64,000 bases of DNA from Nitrobacter sp051535235 (lineage in GTDB: Bacteria > Pseudomonadota > Alphaproteobacteria > Rhizobiales > Xanthobacteraceae). Shown here one piece after another: positions 15,988 through 24,421 of this stretch; positions within the stretch are counted from its first letter, which is position 1; each line of letters starts with the position of its first letter. The DNA is taken from positions 186,001 through 250,000 of the forward strand of contig NZ_JBPPLZ010000002.1 of the NCBI RefSeq assembly GCF_051535235.1, written 5' to 3'. The position numbers and the translations under genes are program-made. Under the pieces are notes generated by a model. It was not told where the DNA came from and ran no database searches. It saw only the letters and a list, made by a program, of their open reading frames with translations.

Positions 15988-17241
15988 GTGAGCGACCATT
16001 CGTCTGATCGGGCCGATAGCGGCCCCCGTGACAAAATTGCCGGGTTGGACATGTCGTCACGCGCCGCGTCTCCGGAGCTTGCGCCGGAGCAGGAATTGTC
16101 CGCGCCGCCGCCCGACGACATCGTGGCGCCGAAAGCCGAAGCGTCCGAGCCGGGGCTCGATGCTGAAACCGCGAAGGTAGAGGCATCCCCGGTCGAGCCT
16201 GAGCTTGAGGCCAAAGCTCCGGAGGCGGCAGCGCCATTGACCGAGCCGCAGGTTGAGGCAGATGTGCCGATGGCGGAAGCGCCGTTGATGGAGCCGAAGA
16301 TCGAGTCCGAGGCTCCGAAGATGGATGCCCCGATAATCGAGCCGAAGAACGAAGCCGGGACCGCGAAGGCGGAAGCACCCCCGATCAAGATTGAGCCCGC
16401 GGCTCCGAGGGCGGATGCACCCTCGATCGAGTCCAGGCTCGAACGTGAAACTCCGAAGGTGGACGCGACGCGAGAGACCGGCAAGCTGGTGATGGTGCCG
16501 CCGTCTCGCAATACGTCATGGGATCGCCCGGCGATGGATCGGGGAGCGGCGGCAGATCGCGGTGCGCAGCGGTCCGGGAAGCGACGCCTCGCGGCGATCG
16601 CGGCGACCGCAGTCTTGGCCGCGATCACCGGCGCCATTGGCGGCTCGCTGGCGACATCCGGCCTTCGTCATGGCGTTGCGAGCGAGCAGTCGTCGGCAAC
16701 GGCTGGTCAGACCCAGGCTCTGGAAGCCACGATCAGGCAGCTCCAGTCCGAGGTTGCCACGCTGAAGACGGGCATCGACCGCTCGGCCAAGGGCGATGCC
16801 GGCCAGTTCGCCAGGATCAACGATCGCCTGGACCGGGTTGAAAAGGCGCATGCGGAGTCGGCGGTCAAGCTGACCAGGCTCCACGAGGCACTCGACAAGC
16901 AACATGCGGCCGTCGCGCCAGTCGTCTCTCCTGCGACCGCAACGCCAACGGCCGCCGCGACGAACGTGACCGGGTCGATTCCAGCGGCTGCTGCTCAAAC
17001 TGCCGCCACCGCGCCGGTGCCGTTGCCGGCGCCGAAGCCCGCTGTCGCACGTTTGCCCGCGGTCGAGGGCTGGGTGTTGCGCGATGTCACCAACGGCGGC
17101 GCGTTGATCGAAGGGCGCGGCGGTCTCTATGAGGTCTATGCCGGCGATCCGGTGCCAGGGCTGGGCCGCGTCGACGCGATCCGCAAGCAGGACGGCCGCT
17201 GGGTCGTGGTCACCAGCCGAGGACTGGTCGTTTCGCACTGA
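15988..17241 (+). CDS. Membrane-anchored protein with acidic Pro/Ala repeats, coiled coil and C-terminal beta domain
   Basis: The GTG at 15988 is preceded by GGAGGTTTCTAAC, an ideal ribosome site; the in-frame ATG at 15973 overlaps that site, so GTG was chosen (417 residues). Residues 40-160 are low-complexity with a degenerate 12-16-residue period of the type EAPxxEPKxE. A membrane helix (IAATAVLAAITGAIGGSLA) lies near 205-225. A coiled coil (about 245-305) and a Pro/Ala linker follow, then a compact end domain with VEGWVLRDVTNGGALIEGR and YEVYAGDPVPGLGRVDAI. The long acidic part should be cytoplasmic and the end domain periplasmic. Similar proteins occur in Bradyrhizobium relatives without known function; an envelope-linking role is only a guess. 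Confidence 0.75.
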   Translation: MSDHSSDRADSGPRDKIAGLDMSSRAASPELAPEQELSAPPPDDIVAPKAEASEPGLDAETAKVEASPVEPELEAKAPEAAAPLTEPQVEADVPMAEAPLMEPKIESEAPKMDAPIIEPKNEAGTAKAEAPPIKIEPAAPRADAPSIESRLERETPKVDATRETGKLVMVPPSRNTSWDRPAMDRGAAADRGAQRSGKRRLAAIAATAVLAAITGAIGGSLATSGLRHGVASEQSSATAGQTQALEATIRQLQSEVATLKTGIDRSAKGDAGQFARINDRLDRVEKAHAESAVKLTRLHEALDKQHAAVAPVVSPATATPTAAATNVTGSIPAAAAQTAATAPVPLPAPKPAVARLPAVEGWVLRDVTNGGALIEGRGGLYEVYAGDPVPGLGRVDAIRKQDGRWVVVTSRGLVVSH

Positions 17242-17336
17242 CGGGCGGCAGCGGCCTCGCGACCGGATAGGCGCGCCGGAACTATTTCGTCCGTCGCGGT
17301 TTGATGCGCAACGATCTATCCGCGGGGCACGCAGTG

Positions 17337-17504
17337 ATGAACGAGCCGGAGCAGAGCGTAAAAGAGCGCAATCGCGAGATTGCTCAGAACGAGCGCGAGC
17401 GCACGGCGGATAGTGCCGTGCGCCTCAGTTCGTGGGCAATAGGTGCTGCCGTCATTCTGGGTCTGATCGCGCTCGGGCTCGCGTCGCCGTGGCTGGGCCG
17501 TTAG
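17337..17504 (+). CDS. Small single-span membrane protein
   Basis: A 55-residue ORF from the ATG at 17337 (in-frame ATGs at 17301 and 17304 would add 12 or 11 residues). A charged N-terminal helix (EQSVKERNREIAQNERERT) precedes one membrane helix (AIGAAVILGLIALGLA) and a short PWLGR end. The stop codon TAG coincides with the first bases of a dispersed intergenic repeat. No function is known. It might be co-expressed with the anchored protein 95 bp upstream. Confidence 0.5.
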   Translation: MNEPEQSVKERNREIAQNERERTADSAVRLSSWAIGAAVILGLIALGLASPWLGR

Positions 17505-17620
17505 AGCATGATCCCGAAGCGTGGAAACCGGTTTTCGGAAAAAGATCATGCTCAAACAAAAAGATGAGCGACGAGTCTGATTCACCGCAGTTGAAACAGA
17601 CTCAAGCGAAACTCCCTCGT
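17504..17620. repeat. Dispersed intergenic repeat, family A (copy 1)
   Basis: It begins with GAGCATGATC (17504-17513), and the reverse complement GATCATGCTC stands at 17544-17553. It continues with GTCTGATTC and AGACTCAAGCGAAAC. A second copy lies at 50419-50535. Both copies begin at the TAG stop codon of the preceding gene. Confidence 0.85.
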
Positions 17621-17730
17621 CATTTCGGGAACGTCGCGAAGCGACGAACCCGGAATCCAGTCGTCTCATGATTCTGGAATTACTGGATTTACAGATAGCC
17701 GCCATGCGGCTTCTGGAATGACGACGGAGA
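17618..17730. repeat. Dispersed palindromic repeat (CGTCATTTCGGGAA type)
   Basis: The ends are inverted: CGTCATTTCGGGAA at 17618 and TTCTGGAATGACG near 17714-17726. An internal hairpin GTCGCGAAGCGAC lies at about 17633. It directly adjoins the family A element, and together they fill the gap before putA. Confidence 0.7.
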
Positions 17731-17822
17731 ACTTCGGTCATCGTTCGGGTAGAACTCGCTCTCGCCACCATCCCCGCCGCACGCAGTGGTTTTGGCGTAG
17801 TCGTTGCCCCGATGGATGTCGG

Positions 17823-20800
17823 CTACCCATCTCCGCTCATCAGCGCGGCGTTGCCGCCGGCTGCGGCGGTATTCACCGTCACGGTCTGTTCGGTCGCGAA
17901 GCGCGCGAGATAGTGCGGGCCGCCCGCCTTTGGGCCGGTCCCCGACAGGCCGTGACCGCCGAACGGCTGCACGCCGACCACAGCGCCGATCATGTTGCGG
18001 TTGACGTAGATGTTGCCGACTTCGAGACGATCCACGATCGCTTCCACCGTGTCGTCGATGCGCGAGTGGATGCCGAGCGTCAGGCCGTAGCCGGTATCGG
18101 CGATCGAGCGCAGAACCGCGTCGAGACCGGACGCGCGATAACGCACGACGTGAAGGATCGGGCCGAACACCTCTTCGGTCAGTTGCCGGGCGTCGGCCAG
18201 CTCAAAGATATGCGGCGCGACGAAATTGCCGGACGCGGGCGCTCGCCCGGCGAAATGCACGCGGGCCTCGCGCGTCATGCGCGCGATATGCGCATCGAGC
18301 CGCTCCTTTGCCTCGCGGTCGATCACCGGGCCGACATGCGTGGCGGGGTCGGACGGATCTCCGATCTTCAGTTCGCGCGCGGCTCCCGCGATCGTCTCGA
18401 TCATGCGGTCGGCCACGTCCTCCTGCACGAACAGCAGCCGCAATGCCGAACAGCGCTGACCGGCCGAGCGAAACGCCGAGGTCACGACATCGTCGGCGAC
18501 CTGCTCGGGCAGCGCGGTGGCGTCGGCGATCATGGCGTTGATGCCGCCGGTCTCGGCGATCAGCGGCACGATGGGGCCGTCCTTGGCGGCGAGTGCGCGA
18601 TTGATCGACCGCGCCACCTCCGTCGACCCTGTGAAGACGACGCCGGCGATGTCGCGGTGCGCGACAAGCGCTGCGCCTGTCCGTCCATCGCCCTGAACTA
18701 GGTGAAGCGCCGCTGGTGGAATGCCGGCCTGGTGCAGCAGGCGCACGGCCTCCGTTGCGATCAGCGGCGTCTGCTCGGCGGGTTTCGCGACCACCGTGTT
18801 TCCCGCCATCAGCGCCGCCGTCACTTGTCCGGTAAAGATCGCCAGCGGGAAATTCCACGGCGAGATCGCGGCAAAGACGCCGCGCCCGCGCAGCCGCAGC
18901 GTGTTGCGTTCGCCGGTCGGCCCGGGCAACGGCTGTGCATCACTGAACAGCTTGCGACCCTCCGCGGCATAGTAGCGGCAGAAGTCGGCCGCCTCACGCA
19001 CCTCCGAGACGGAATCGTCCAGCGTCTTGCCGCCCTCCCGCTGCAGCAGCGCGATGAAATGCGCCGAGCGCTGCTCCAGCAAATCGGCTGCTCGTTCCAG
19101 CGCGGCTACCCTGGCCGCAGCCGGCGTGCGGCTCCATGCAGCAAAGCCATCGCGCGCCGCTGCAACGGTGCGGCTCACGTCCTCCGGCGCGTTGTGCTTC
19201 ACCGTGATGGTGGACAATTTTTCCGCCGCGACGTCGGCAACCAGCCGGTTCAGCGCCGCGCGCTCGCCGAATTCGATGCCGCGCGAATTGACGCGTCCGG
19301 GCCGGAACAGATCGCGCGGCAGCGGGATCGTCGCATTCGCCGCGTCGTCGGCTTTGCCGACGATCTCGGCGGGCCTGCGAAGCAGCACGTCTGCCGGCAC
19401 ACCGGGATCGGAGGCCATCGCGACGAAGGACGAGTTGGCGCCGTTTTCGAGCAGACGCCGCACCAGATAAGCGAGCAGGTCACGGTGACTGCCGACCGGC
19501 GCATAGATGCGGCAGGCAAGACCCGGGCGATCCTTCACGAGTTGCGCGTAAAGCGCCTCGCCCATGCCGTGCAGGCGCTGGAATTCGTATCCCTCGTCGC
19601 CCTCGGTCAGTTCAAGAAGCGTGGAGACGGTGAGGGCGTTATGGGTCGCGAATTGCGGAAAAATCCGCGGACGCAGCGCCAGCAGTTGCTTCGCGCAGGC
19701 GATGTAGTTCAGATCGGTCATCGCCTTGCGGGTGAACACGGGATAGCCGTCGAGCCCGCGTTCCTGCGCGCGCTTGATCTCGGTGTCCCAGTAAGCGCCT
19801 TTCACGAGACGAACCATCATCCGCCGGTTCAGGCGTCGCGCGAGATCGTCGATATAGTCGATCACCGCCGAGGCTCGCTTCTGATAGGCCTGGATGGCGA
19901 GGCCGAAGCCGCTCCAGCCGGAGAGCGAGGTCGCCGCGGCGACAGCGGCAATCACGTCGAGCGACAATTCCAGCCGGTCGGCTTCCTCCGCGTCGACCGT
20001 GAAGTTGAGATCGCGCGTCTTGGCGCGCGCGGCAAGATCGACGACACGCGGCACCAGTTCCGTCATCACGCGTTGCCGGCTCACCGCCTCGAAGCGGGGA
20101 TGCAGCGCCGACAGCTTGACGGAGATGCCGGGGCGGTCGGGCAGGGGGTTGTCGCCGGCGCGCTCGCCGATCGCCTGGATCGCGGCGGCGTAGGAGTTGA
20201 AATAGCGTTCGGCATCCGCTTTGGTGCGCGCGCCTTCGCCAAGCATGTCGAAGGAGTAGCGGGCGTGATCGGCCGAGTGCGCGTGAGTGCGCGCCAGCGC
20301 CGCCTCGATGGTCTCGCCGAGCACGAAATGGTTGCCCATCAGTCGCATCGCCTGTCGCGTCGCTGCTCGTACCGCCGGAACGCCGATCCGCTTGGCGAGC
20401 CGACCGATGGTACCCTGCGGCGTCTCGCCCGGCTGGATGACGAGCGCGGACAGCCCGAGCGCCCAGGCGGATGCGTTGACAAGGAATGCGCTGGACCTGG
20501 TCTCGTGATGGATGAAGTCGCCTTGTCCGAGCTTGTCCTCGATGAACCGGTCCGCCGTTTCGGCATCGGGCACGCGCAGTAGCGCTTCTGCGAGCACCAT
20601 CAGCGCGAGGCCTTCCTTGGTCGACAGTGAAAACTCGCGCAGCATGTCTTCGACGCCGCCGAGCGGATCGTCGTTCCGCCGGATGGCGTCGATCAGGCCG
20701 CGCGTGGTGCGATCGATCCGCGCCTCCCGTTCAGGCGCGAGCTGCGCCTCGGCCAGCAGCCGCTTCGCCATGGCCCGGTCGTCCGGCGCATAGGGAGCCG

Positions 20801-20828
20801 AAAACGGCGGTGGAAGCTGGGATGACAT
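17823..20828 (-). CDS. putA: Bifunctional proline dehydrogenase / L-glutamate gamma-semialdehyde dehydrogenase
   Basis: This 1001-residue enzyme oxidises proline to glutamate in two steps with substrate channelling. The FAD-binding proline dehydrogenase barrel lies at about 150-470 (GISVKLSALHPRFE, then MVRLVKGAYWDTEIKRAQ). The NAD-dependent aldehyde dehydrogenase follows at about 530-985, with SPWNFPLAIFTGQ, GNTVVAKPAEQTP, and the catalytic Cys in FRSAGQRCSALR near residue 790. The length matches the minimal Bradyrhizobium-type PutA, without the N-terminal ribbon-helix-helix repressor domain of enterobacterial PutA. Control must therefore come from elsewhere; no Lrp-type activator gene is adjacent. 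The start ATG is at 20826-20828. Confidence 0.97.
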   Translation of the reverse strand: MSSQLPPPFSAPYAPDDRAMAKRLLAEAQLAPEREARIDRTTRGLIDAIRRNDDPLGGVEDMLREFSLSTKEGLALMVLAEALLRVPDAETADRFIEDKLGQGDFIHHETRSSAFLVNASAWALGLSALVIQPGETPQGTIGRLAKRIGVPAVRAATRQAMRLMGNHFVLGETIEAALARTHAHSADHARYSFDMLGEGARTKADAERYFNSYAAAIQAIGERAGDNPLPDRPGISVKLSALHPRFEAVSRQRVMTELVPRVVDLAARAKTRDLNFTVDAEEADRLELSLDVIAAVAAATSLSGWSGFGLAIQAYQKRASAVIDYIDDLARRLNRRMMVRLVKGAYWDTEIKRAQERGLDGYPVFTRKAMTDLNYIACAKQLLALRPRIFPQFATHNALTVSTLLELTEGDEGYEFQRLHGMGEALYAQLVKDRPGLACRIYAPVGSHRDLLAYLVRRLLENGANSSFVAMASDPGVPADVLLRRPAEIVGKADDAANATIPLPRDLFRPGRVNSRGIEFGERAALNRLVADVAAEKLSTITVKHNAPEDVSRTVAAARDGFAAWSRTPAAARVAALERAADLLEQRSAHFIALLQREGGKTLDDSVSEVREAADFCRYYAAEGRKLFSDAQPLPGPTGERNTLRLRGRGVFAAISPWNFPLAIFTGQVTAALMAGNTVVAKPAEQTPLIATEAVRLLHQAGIPPAALHLVQGDGRTGAALVAHRDIAGVVFTGSTEVARSINRALAAKDGPIVPLIAETGGINAMIADATALPEQVADDVVTSAFRSAGQRCSALRLLFVQEDVADRMIETIAGAARELKIGDPSDPATHVGPVIDREAKERLDAHIARMTREARVHFAGRAPASGNFVAPHIFELADARQLTEEVFGPILHVVRYRASGLDAVLRSIADTGYGLTLGIHSRIDDTVEAIVDRLEVGNIYVNRNMIGAVVGVQPFGGHGLSGTGPKAGGPHYLARFATEQTVTVNTAAAGGNAALMSGDG

Positions 20829-21006
20829 CGGCTATTCCTCGGCCTTCCGCAAAACTGCCGTTTGAAAAAGTCATGCTGGTCGTACGCGCGCGACGCGAAT
20901 CTGACATGCTGTTGCGGCCGCGTGACCCTTTCTCCAAGTGAACAAGCTAAGCTCGATCCGGCATGGAGCCAATGGGGCGACGGTACCCGTGAATGCATGA
21001 GGCGTG

Positions 21007-21675
21007 ATGGCAAGCTTTCCGAACCGGCGAACCGACGCACCGCACGCGTGCGGTATTTGGCGTTTGTTGGCGGCGGCGACGATGCTGCTCGCGGCGCAAG
21101 CCGTGGATGGTCGTGCGGGGGCGGCTGAACTCAGCCCCGGCATCGCGCAGCTTTACACCTCCGTCTCGATCTATCCGCCTAGCGCGAAATCCATGACGGT
21201 CTGCTACGGCTTCGTCTGCCGTCGCCGGGAGTCTCTCGATTTCACGTCTGCCGACCGCGGCGCACTGACACGGATTCTGGCGTCAGGCCGGTCGTCGGCT
21301 GCCGCGGAGCGCCGGGCGGTTCAAAAGGCGGTGGTCTGGTTCGATCGCCGCATGGGGCCGGTACTCGGAACGGACAAGCGGGTGGCGCGGGCCGATTTTC
21401 GCGCCGGCGACGACAGCCACAACTTCGATTGCTGGGACACCACGCGCAACGTCACCAGCCTGTTGCTGGTCCTGCAGGACTGGGGGCTGCTCAAATTTCA
21501 TACCGTGGGGAATCCGCATTATCGCGGCAATACGCTCGCGCTGCAGACCCCGCACAATACAGCGGTGCTGGTCGAGCGCGCCACGCATGCGGAATGGGTC
21601 GTCGACATGTGGCCACGGGGCTACGCGCAATTGCCCGACGTCATGACCCTGGATCGATGGATCAAGGAAAATTGA
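21007..21675 (+). CDS. Exported conserved hypothetical protein
   Basis: 222 residues from the ATG at 21007 (a GTG at 21004 is in frame directly before it). A signal peptide of about 40 residues includes LLAAATMLLAAQA. The mature protein has MTVCYGFVCRRRESLDF, then DDSHNFDCWDTTRNVTSLLLVL, then FHTVGNPHYRGN and AEWVVDMWPRGYAQLPDVM. The conserved Cys, His, Asp and Trp residues resemble a papain/transglutaminase-like arrangement (Cys in NFDCWD, His in FHTV or ATHAEW, Asp in VVDMW), but this is only a visual hint. It is divergent from putA, with no evident partner. Confidence 0.7.
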   Translation: MASFPNRRTDAPHACGIWRLLAAATMLLAAQAVDGRAGAAELSPGIAQLYTSVSIYPPSAKSMTVCYGFVCRRRESLDFTSADRGALTRILASGRSSAAAERRAVQKAVVWFDRRMGPVLGTDKRVARADFRAGDDSHNFDCWDTTRNVTSLLLVLQDWGLLKFHTVGNPHYRGNTLALQTPHNTAVLVERATHAEWVVDMWPRGYAQLPDVMTLDRWIKEN

Positions 21676-21842
21676 TCAACGCGATGCCGCGCGGTCGCCA
21701 GCTTTGCTGGCCGATCGTCGTCGCCGGCGGATCGAATCTACGGTGGCGTAGACCTGATTGCGTCGGCGGAGCCGGTGTCGTTTGCCGCGGAGTGCGTCCC
21801 GTCGTCGGAACGCGACTTACCCGGGAGGATCGCGTCGTCGCG

Positions 21843-22043
21843 TCAAACCTTGAGGTTTTCGGCAGAGGTTTTGCCGCGGTTGGCAACTTCCTCGAATTCA
21901 ACCGTCTGACCTTCGTTGAGCGTGGAAAGACCCGCTTTTTCGACGGCCGAAATATGGACAAATACATCCTTGCCGCCACCAGCCGGCTGGATGAATCCAT
22001 AACCTTTGGTCGGGTTGAACCACTTCACAGTACCCTTAGCCAT
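21843..22043 (-). CDS. cspA: Cold-shock domain protein
   Basis: 66 residues from the ATG at 22041-22043, preceded by GGAGACTTGGGA. MAKGTVKWFNPTKGYGFIQP contains RNP1 (KGYGFI) and KDVFVHISAVEKAG contains RNP2 (VFVHI), the two single-stranded nucleic-acid-binding motifs. The family melts RNA secondary structure or responds to cold and stationary phase. The frame stays open upstream to 22148, but those codons look like leader sequence. Long structured 5' leaders are usual for such genes. Confidence 0.95.
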   Translation of the reverse strand: MAKGTVKWFNPTKGYGFIQPAGGGKDVFVHISAVEKAGLSTLNEGQTVEFEEVANRGKTSAENLKV

Positions 22044-22585
22044 TCCCAAGTCTCCGCAGGATTGAAAAAGTCGTCGGCCCCCCGGAAACCGGCTTGTCCG
22101 ACGGCGGACAAGATACGCGGTCTCGGCCCGGCTTGGTAGATCAAACACAAGATTGAACTATCTGAACCAACTCTATCCGCAGACGGTGCAATTTTGCCAC
22201 AATTCTGGGCATCTCCGCCCTGAGTGGCAAGCCGTGGAGTTTCAACGGGTTTTCCTCCGGCAGACCGAATCGACCGGCGTGCGGTCCTGTGTTGGCCGGT
22301 CGTCCGCGACCCGAATGACGACATGGCGTTCAAAGCGGCGGTGAAAGATGCCCTCAGTTTTGCGGGGCTGCGCGCTCTTGCGCGCGGCTCACCGTTGCAG
22401 ACGGCACGCATTTCCATCGCGCCATGGTCACCGCCAGCCTTCCAGCGCGAGTTTCAGATCGCCCTCGGTTTCGACAATGGCGTCAAGATCGACGTTATGT
22501 TTATATTGTGATAACGATCGATTCATGTCGCGACAACCCCGCCGGCCTGTTCAGCCGGGCGGATCGAAGGAAACAGCAAGTCCTT
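22044..22585. other. Intergenic region: csp leader and control region of the FecCD-type operon
   Basis: About 540 bp between divergent genes. The left part is probably the untranslated leader and promoter of the cold-shock gene. The right part holds an AT-rich stretch with a Mo-box-like inverted repeat at 22491-22518. Short open frames here have no ribosome site and biased composition, and I do not accept them as genes. Confidence 0.5.
22491..22518 (+). promoter_or_regulatory. Putative ModE operator (Mo-box) before the FecCD-type ABC operon
   Basis: CGTTAT (22493-22498) and ATAACG (22511-22516) form a perfect inverted repeat with 12 bases between. As I recall, the E. coli modA operator has the same arrangement (CGTTAT, 12 bp, ATAACG). 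The right flank extends to ATAACGAT as in the consensus. 13 of 20 consensus positions match. It lies 68-95 bp before the permease start. Confidence 0.6.
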
Positions 22586-23587
22586 ATGGCGCGTCTGATC
22601 TTTTTGCCTCTGTTGCTGGTCGGCGCGATCCTGTTTGCCCTCACAATCGGTCGCTATCCGCTCGGGATTGGCGACGTCGCTGCGTTCTTTCAAGCTTCGG
22701 CCGGATTGAAGCCGATGGCACCGGATCGCTATCAGCTGCTTCACAACATCATCGTGGAAATCCGCCTGCCGCGGATTCTCGGCGCGGCGCTGGTTGGGGC
22801 CGCTCTCGCGTCATCCGGCGCGGCATTTCAAGCGGTGTTTCGTAATCCGCTGGTTTCGCCGGGAATTCTCGGCGTCCTCGGCGGCGCCAGCTTCGGCGCG
22901 GCTTTGGGAATCCTGCTGTCAGGCAACTGGGCGTTGATCCAGCTCTCGGCCTTCGCGATGGGACTTGTCGCGGTCGGCGTTGGACTTTTGATCGCCAACA
23001 TGTTCGGCCAGGGCTCGATGATCATGCTGGTGCTCGGCGGCATGATTTCCGCCGCGCTGTTCACCTCGGCGCTCTCGATCGTCAAATACACCGCCGACCC
23101 CTATGAGCAGTTGCCGGCCATCGTGTACTGGCTGATGGGCAGTCTGGGCGGCCTGGACATGACCCAGATCCGCTGGGCTGCAATTCCAGTCGCCGGCGGC
23201 CTCATGGTGCTCGCGCTGTTCGGCCGCGCGCTCGATGCGCTATCGATGGGAGACGACGAGGCGCGCGCGCTCGGCGTGCCGGCACAGCAGGTGCGTTATG
23301 GCGTGATCGGCGCCGCGACGCTGGTCTCCGCGCTATCGGTGTCGCTCGCCGGCATGATCGGGTGGGTCGGCCTCGTGGTTCCGCATGTGGTGCGCCTCGT
23401 GCTCGGGCCGGGCAATGCGCGGCTGCTGCCCGCCAGCGCGTTCGCCGGCGCTATTTTTCTGATCGCCGCCGATTGCCTTTCGCGTAGCATCACGCGATCC
23501 GAAATCCCGATCGGGATTCTCACCGAACTGCTCGGCATTCCGGCCCTCATCATCGTGCTGCATCGGGCCCGGAAAGGCTGGACATGA
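22586..23587 (+). CDS. FecCD/BtuC-type ABC transporter permease
   Basis: 333 residues with about ten membrane helices from the ATG at 22586; the longer open frame from 22424 lacks a hydrophobic start. Family motifs are EIRLPRILGAALVGAALASSG, quoted in part, then FRNPLVSPGILGVLGGASFGA, then SMGDDEARALGVP (the cytoplasmic coupling region), then GMIGWVGLVVPHVVRL. This class imports iron-siderophores, cobalamin or haem, and in Haemophilus influenzae MolB it imports molybdate and tungstate. The stop overlaps the ATPase start (ATGA). A Mo-box-like repeat upstream and the nearby TonB receptor suggest the MolABC alternative; iron-chelate uptake remains possible. Confidence 0.9.
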   Translation: MARLIFLPLLLVGAILFALTIGRYPLGIGDVAAFFQASAGLKPMAPDRYQLLHNIIVEIRLPRILGAALVGAALASSGAAFQAVFRNPLVSPGILGVLGGASFGAALGILLSGNWALIQLSAFAMGLVAVGVGLLIANMFGQGSMIMLVLGGMISAALFTSALSIVKYTADPYEQLPAIVYWLMGSLGGLDMTQIRWAAIPVAGGLMVLALFGRALDALSMGDDEARALGVPAQQVRYGVIGAATLVSALSVSLAGMIGWVGLVVPHVVRLVLGPGNARLLPASAFAGAIFLIAADCLSRSITRSEIPIGILTELLGIPALIIVLHRARKGWT

Positions 23588-24399
23588 TGACGCCCGTGGT
23601 CGTCAGCGAATGTATCGAGGCGCGCGGTGTGCATTTCCCGCGCGGCACGCGCATTATTCTGAACGACATCACCATCGGCCTCCGTTCGGGCGAGATCGTC
23701 GCGTTGCTCGGAGCCAACGGCGCCGGCAAGAGTACGTTGTTTCGTATCATGCTGGGCTTTCTCAAACCCGAGCGGGGCGAAGTCCGGCTCAACGACAGGC
23801 CACTTTCGGAATTTTCTCGCCGGGCGATGGCTCGGCGCATCGCCTATGTGCCGCAGGCGCACGTCGCGCCGTTTCCCTACAAGGTGCGCGATGTGGTGCT
23901 GCTCGGTCGCCTTGCCGAGACGGGTATCTTCCGCGCCCCGCAGGCCGCCGACCATCGGGCCGTGGATGAAGTGCTGGAGCGGCTGGCGATCACGCACCTT
24001 GCCGCGCGTCCCTATACCGAGATTTCAGGCGGCGAGCGGCAACTGACCCTGATCGCCCGCGCGCTCGCGCAAGGCGCCCGCATCCTCGTCATGGATGAGC
24101 CGATGACCGGGCTCGATTATGGCTATCAGGTCCGGCTGCTGCAGCATCTGGTCGACCTCGCTGGCGGCGGCCGCACGATCCTGATGAGCACTCACAATCC
24201 GGAACACGCGGTCCAGGCCGCGACGCGCATCGCCGTGCTGCGCGACGGCGCGATCATGGCGGACGGTCCGCCGGCAGACATCATCACACCATCGCTCATT
24301 CGCGCGCTCTACGGCGTTGAGGTCTCGACTTTGACGAGCGCCGAAGGCCGGATGGTGATCGTACCGGCAATGGAAGGGGTGCTGCCGCCAAGGGCATGA
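23584..24399 (+). CDS. ABC transporter ATP-binding protein (FepC/BtuD/MolC type)
   Basis: A 271-residue ATPase with Walker A GANGAGKST (about residue 40), Q-loop AYVPQAHV, signature SGGERQLTLIARA, Walker B ILVMDEP and H-loop STHNPEHA. The spacing is that of the siderophore/B12-type importer ATPases. It overlaps the permease gene by four bases, so they form one transcription unit; two permease and two ATPase subunits would make the inner-membrane importer. The substrate-binding protein is encoded convergently 22 bp downstream. Confidence 0.93.
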   Translation: MMTPVVVSECIEARGVHFPRGTRIILNDITIGLRSGEIVALLGANGAGKSTLFRIMLGFLKPERGEVRLNDRPLSEFSRRAMARRIAYVPQAHVAPFPYKVRDVVLLGRLAETGIFRAPQAADHRAVDEVLERLAITHLAARPYTEISGGERQLTLIARALAQGARILVMDEPMTGLDYGYQVRLLQHLVDLAGGGRTILMSTHNPEHAVQAATRIAVLRDGAIMADGPPADIITPSLIRALYGVEVSTLTSAEGRMVIVPAMEGVLPPRA

Positions 24400-24421
24400 G
24401 CGGACTGGCGCATCAGCATCC

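Noticed and set aside
18702..20582. Antisense open frame inside putA (626 codons)
   Set aside because: A shadow of the GC-rich putA reading frame; no motifs, and putA motifs are complete on the other strand.
22224..22511. Short plus-strand frame before the FecCD-type operon
   Set aside because: No ribosome site, no family features, and it overlaps the likely promoter and operator region.
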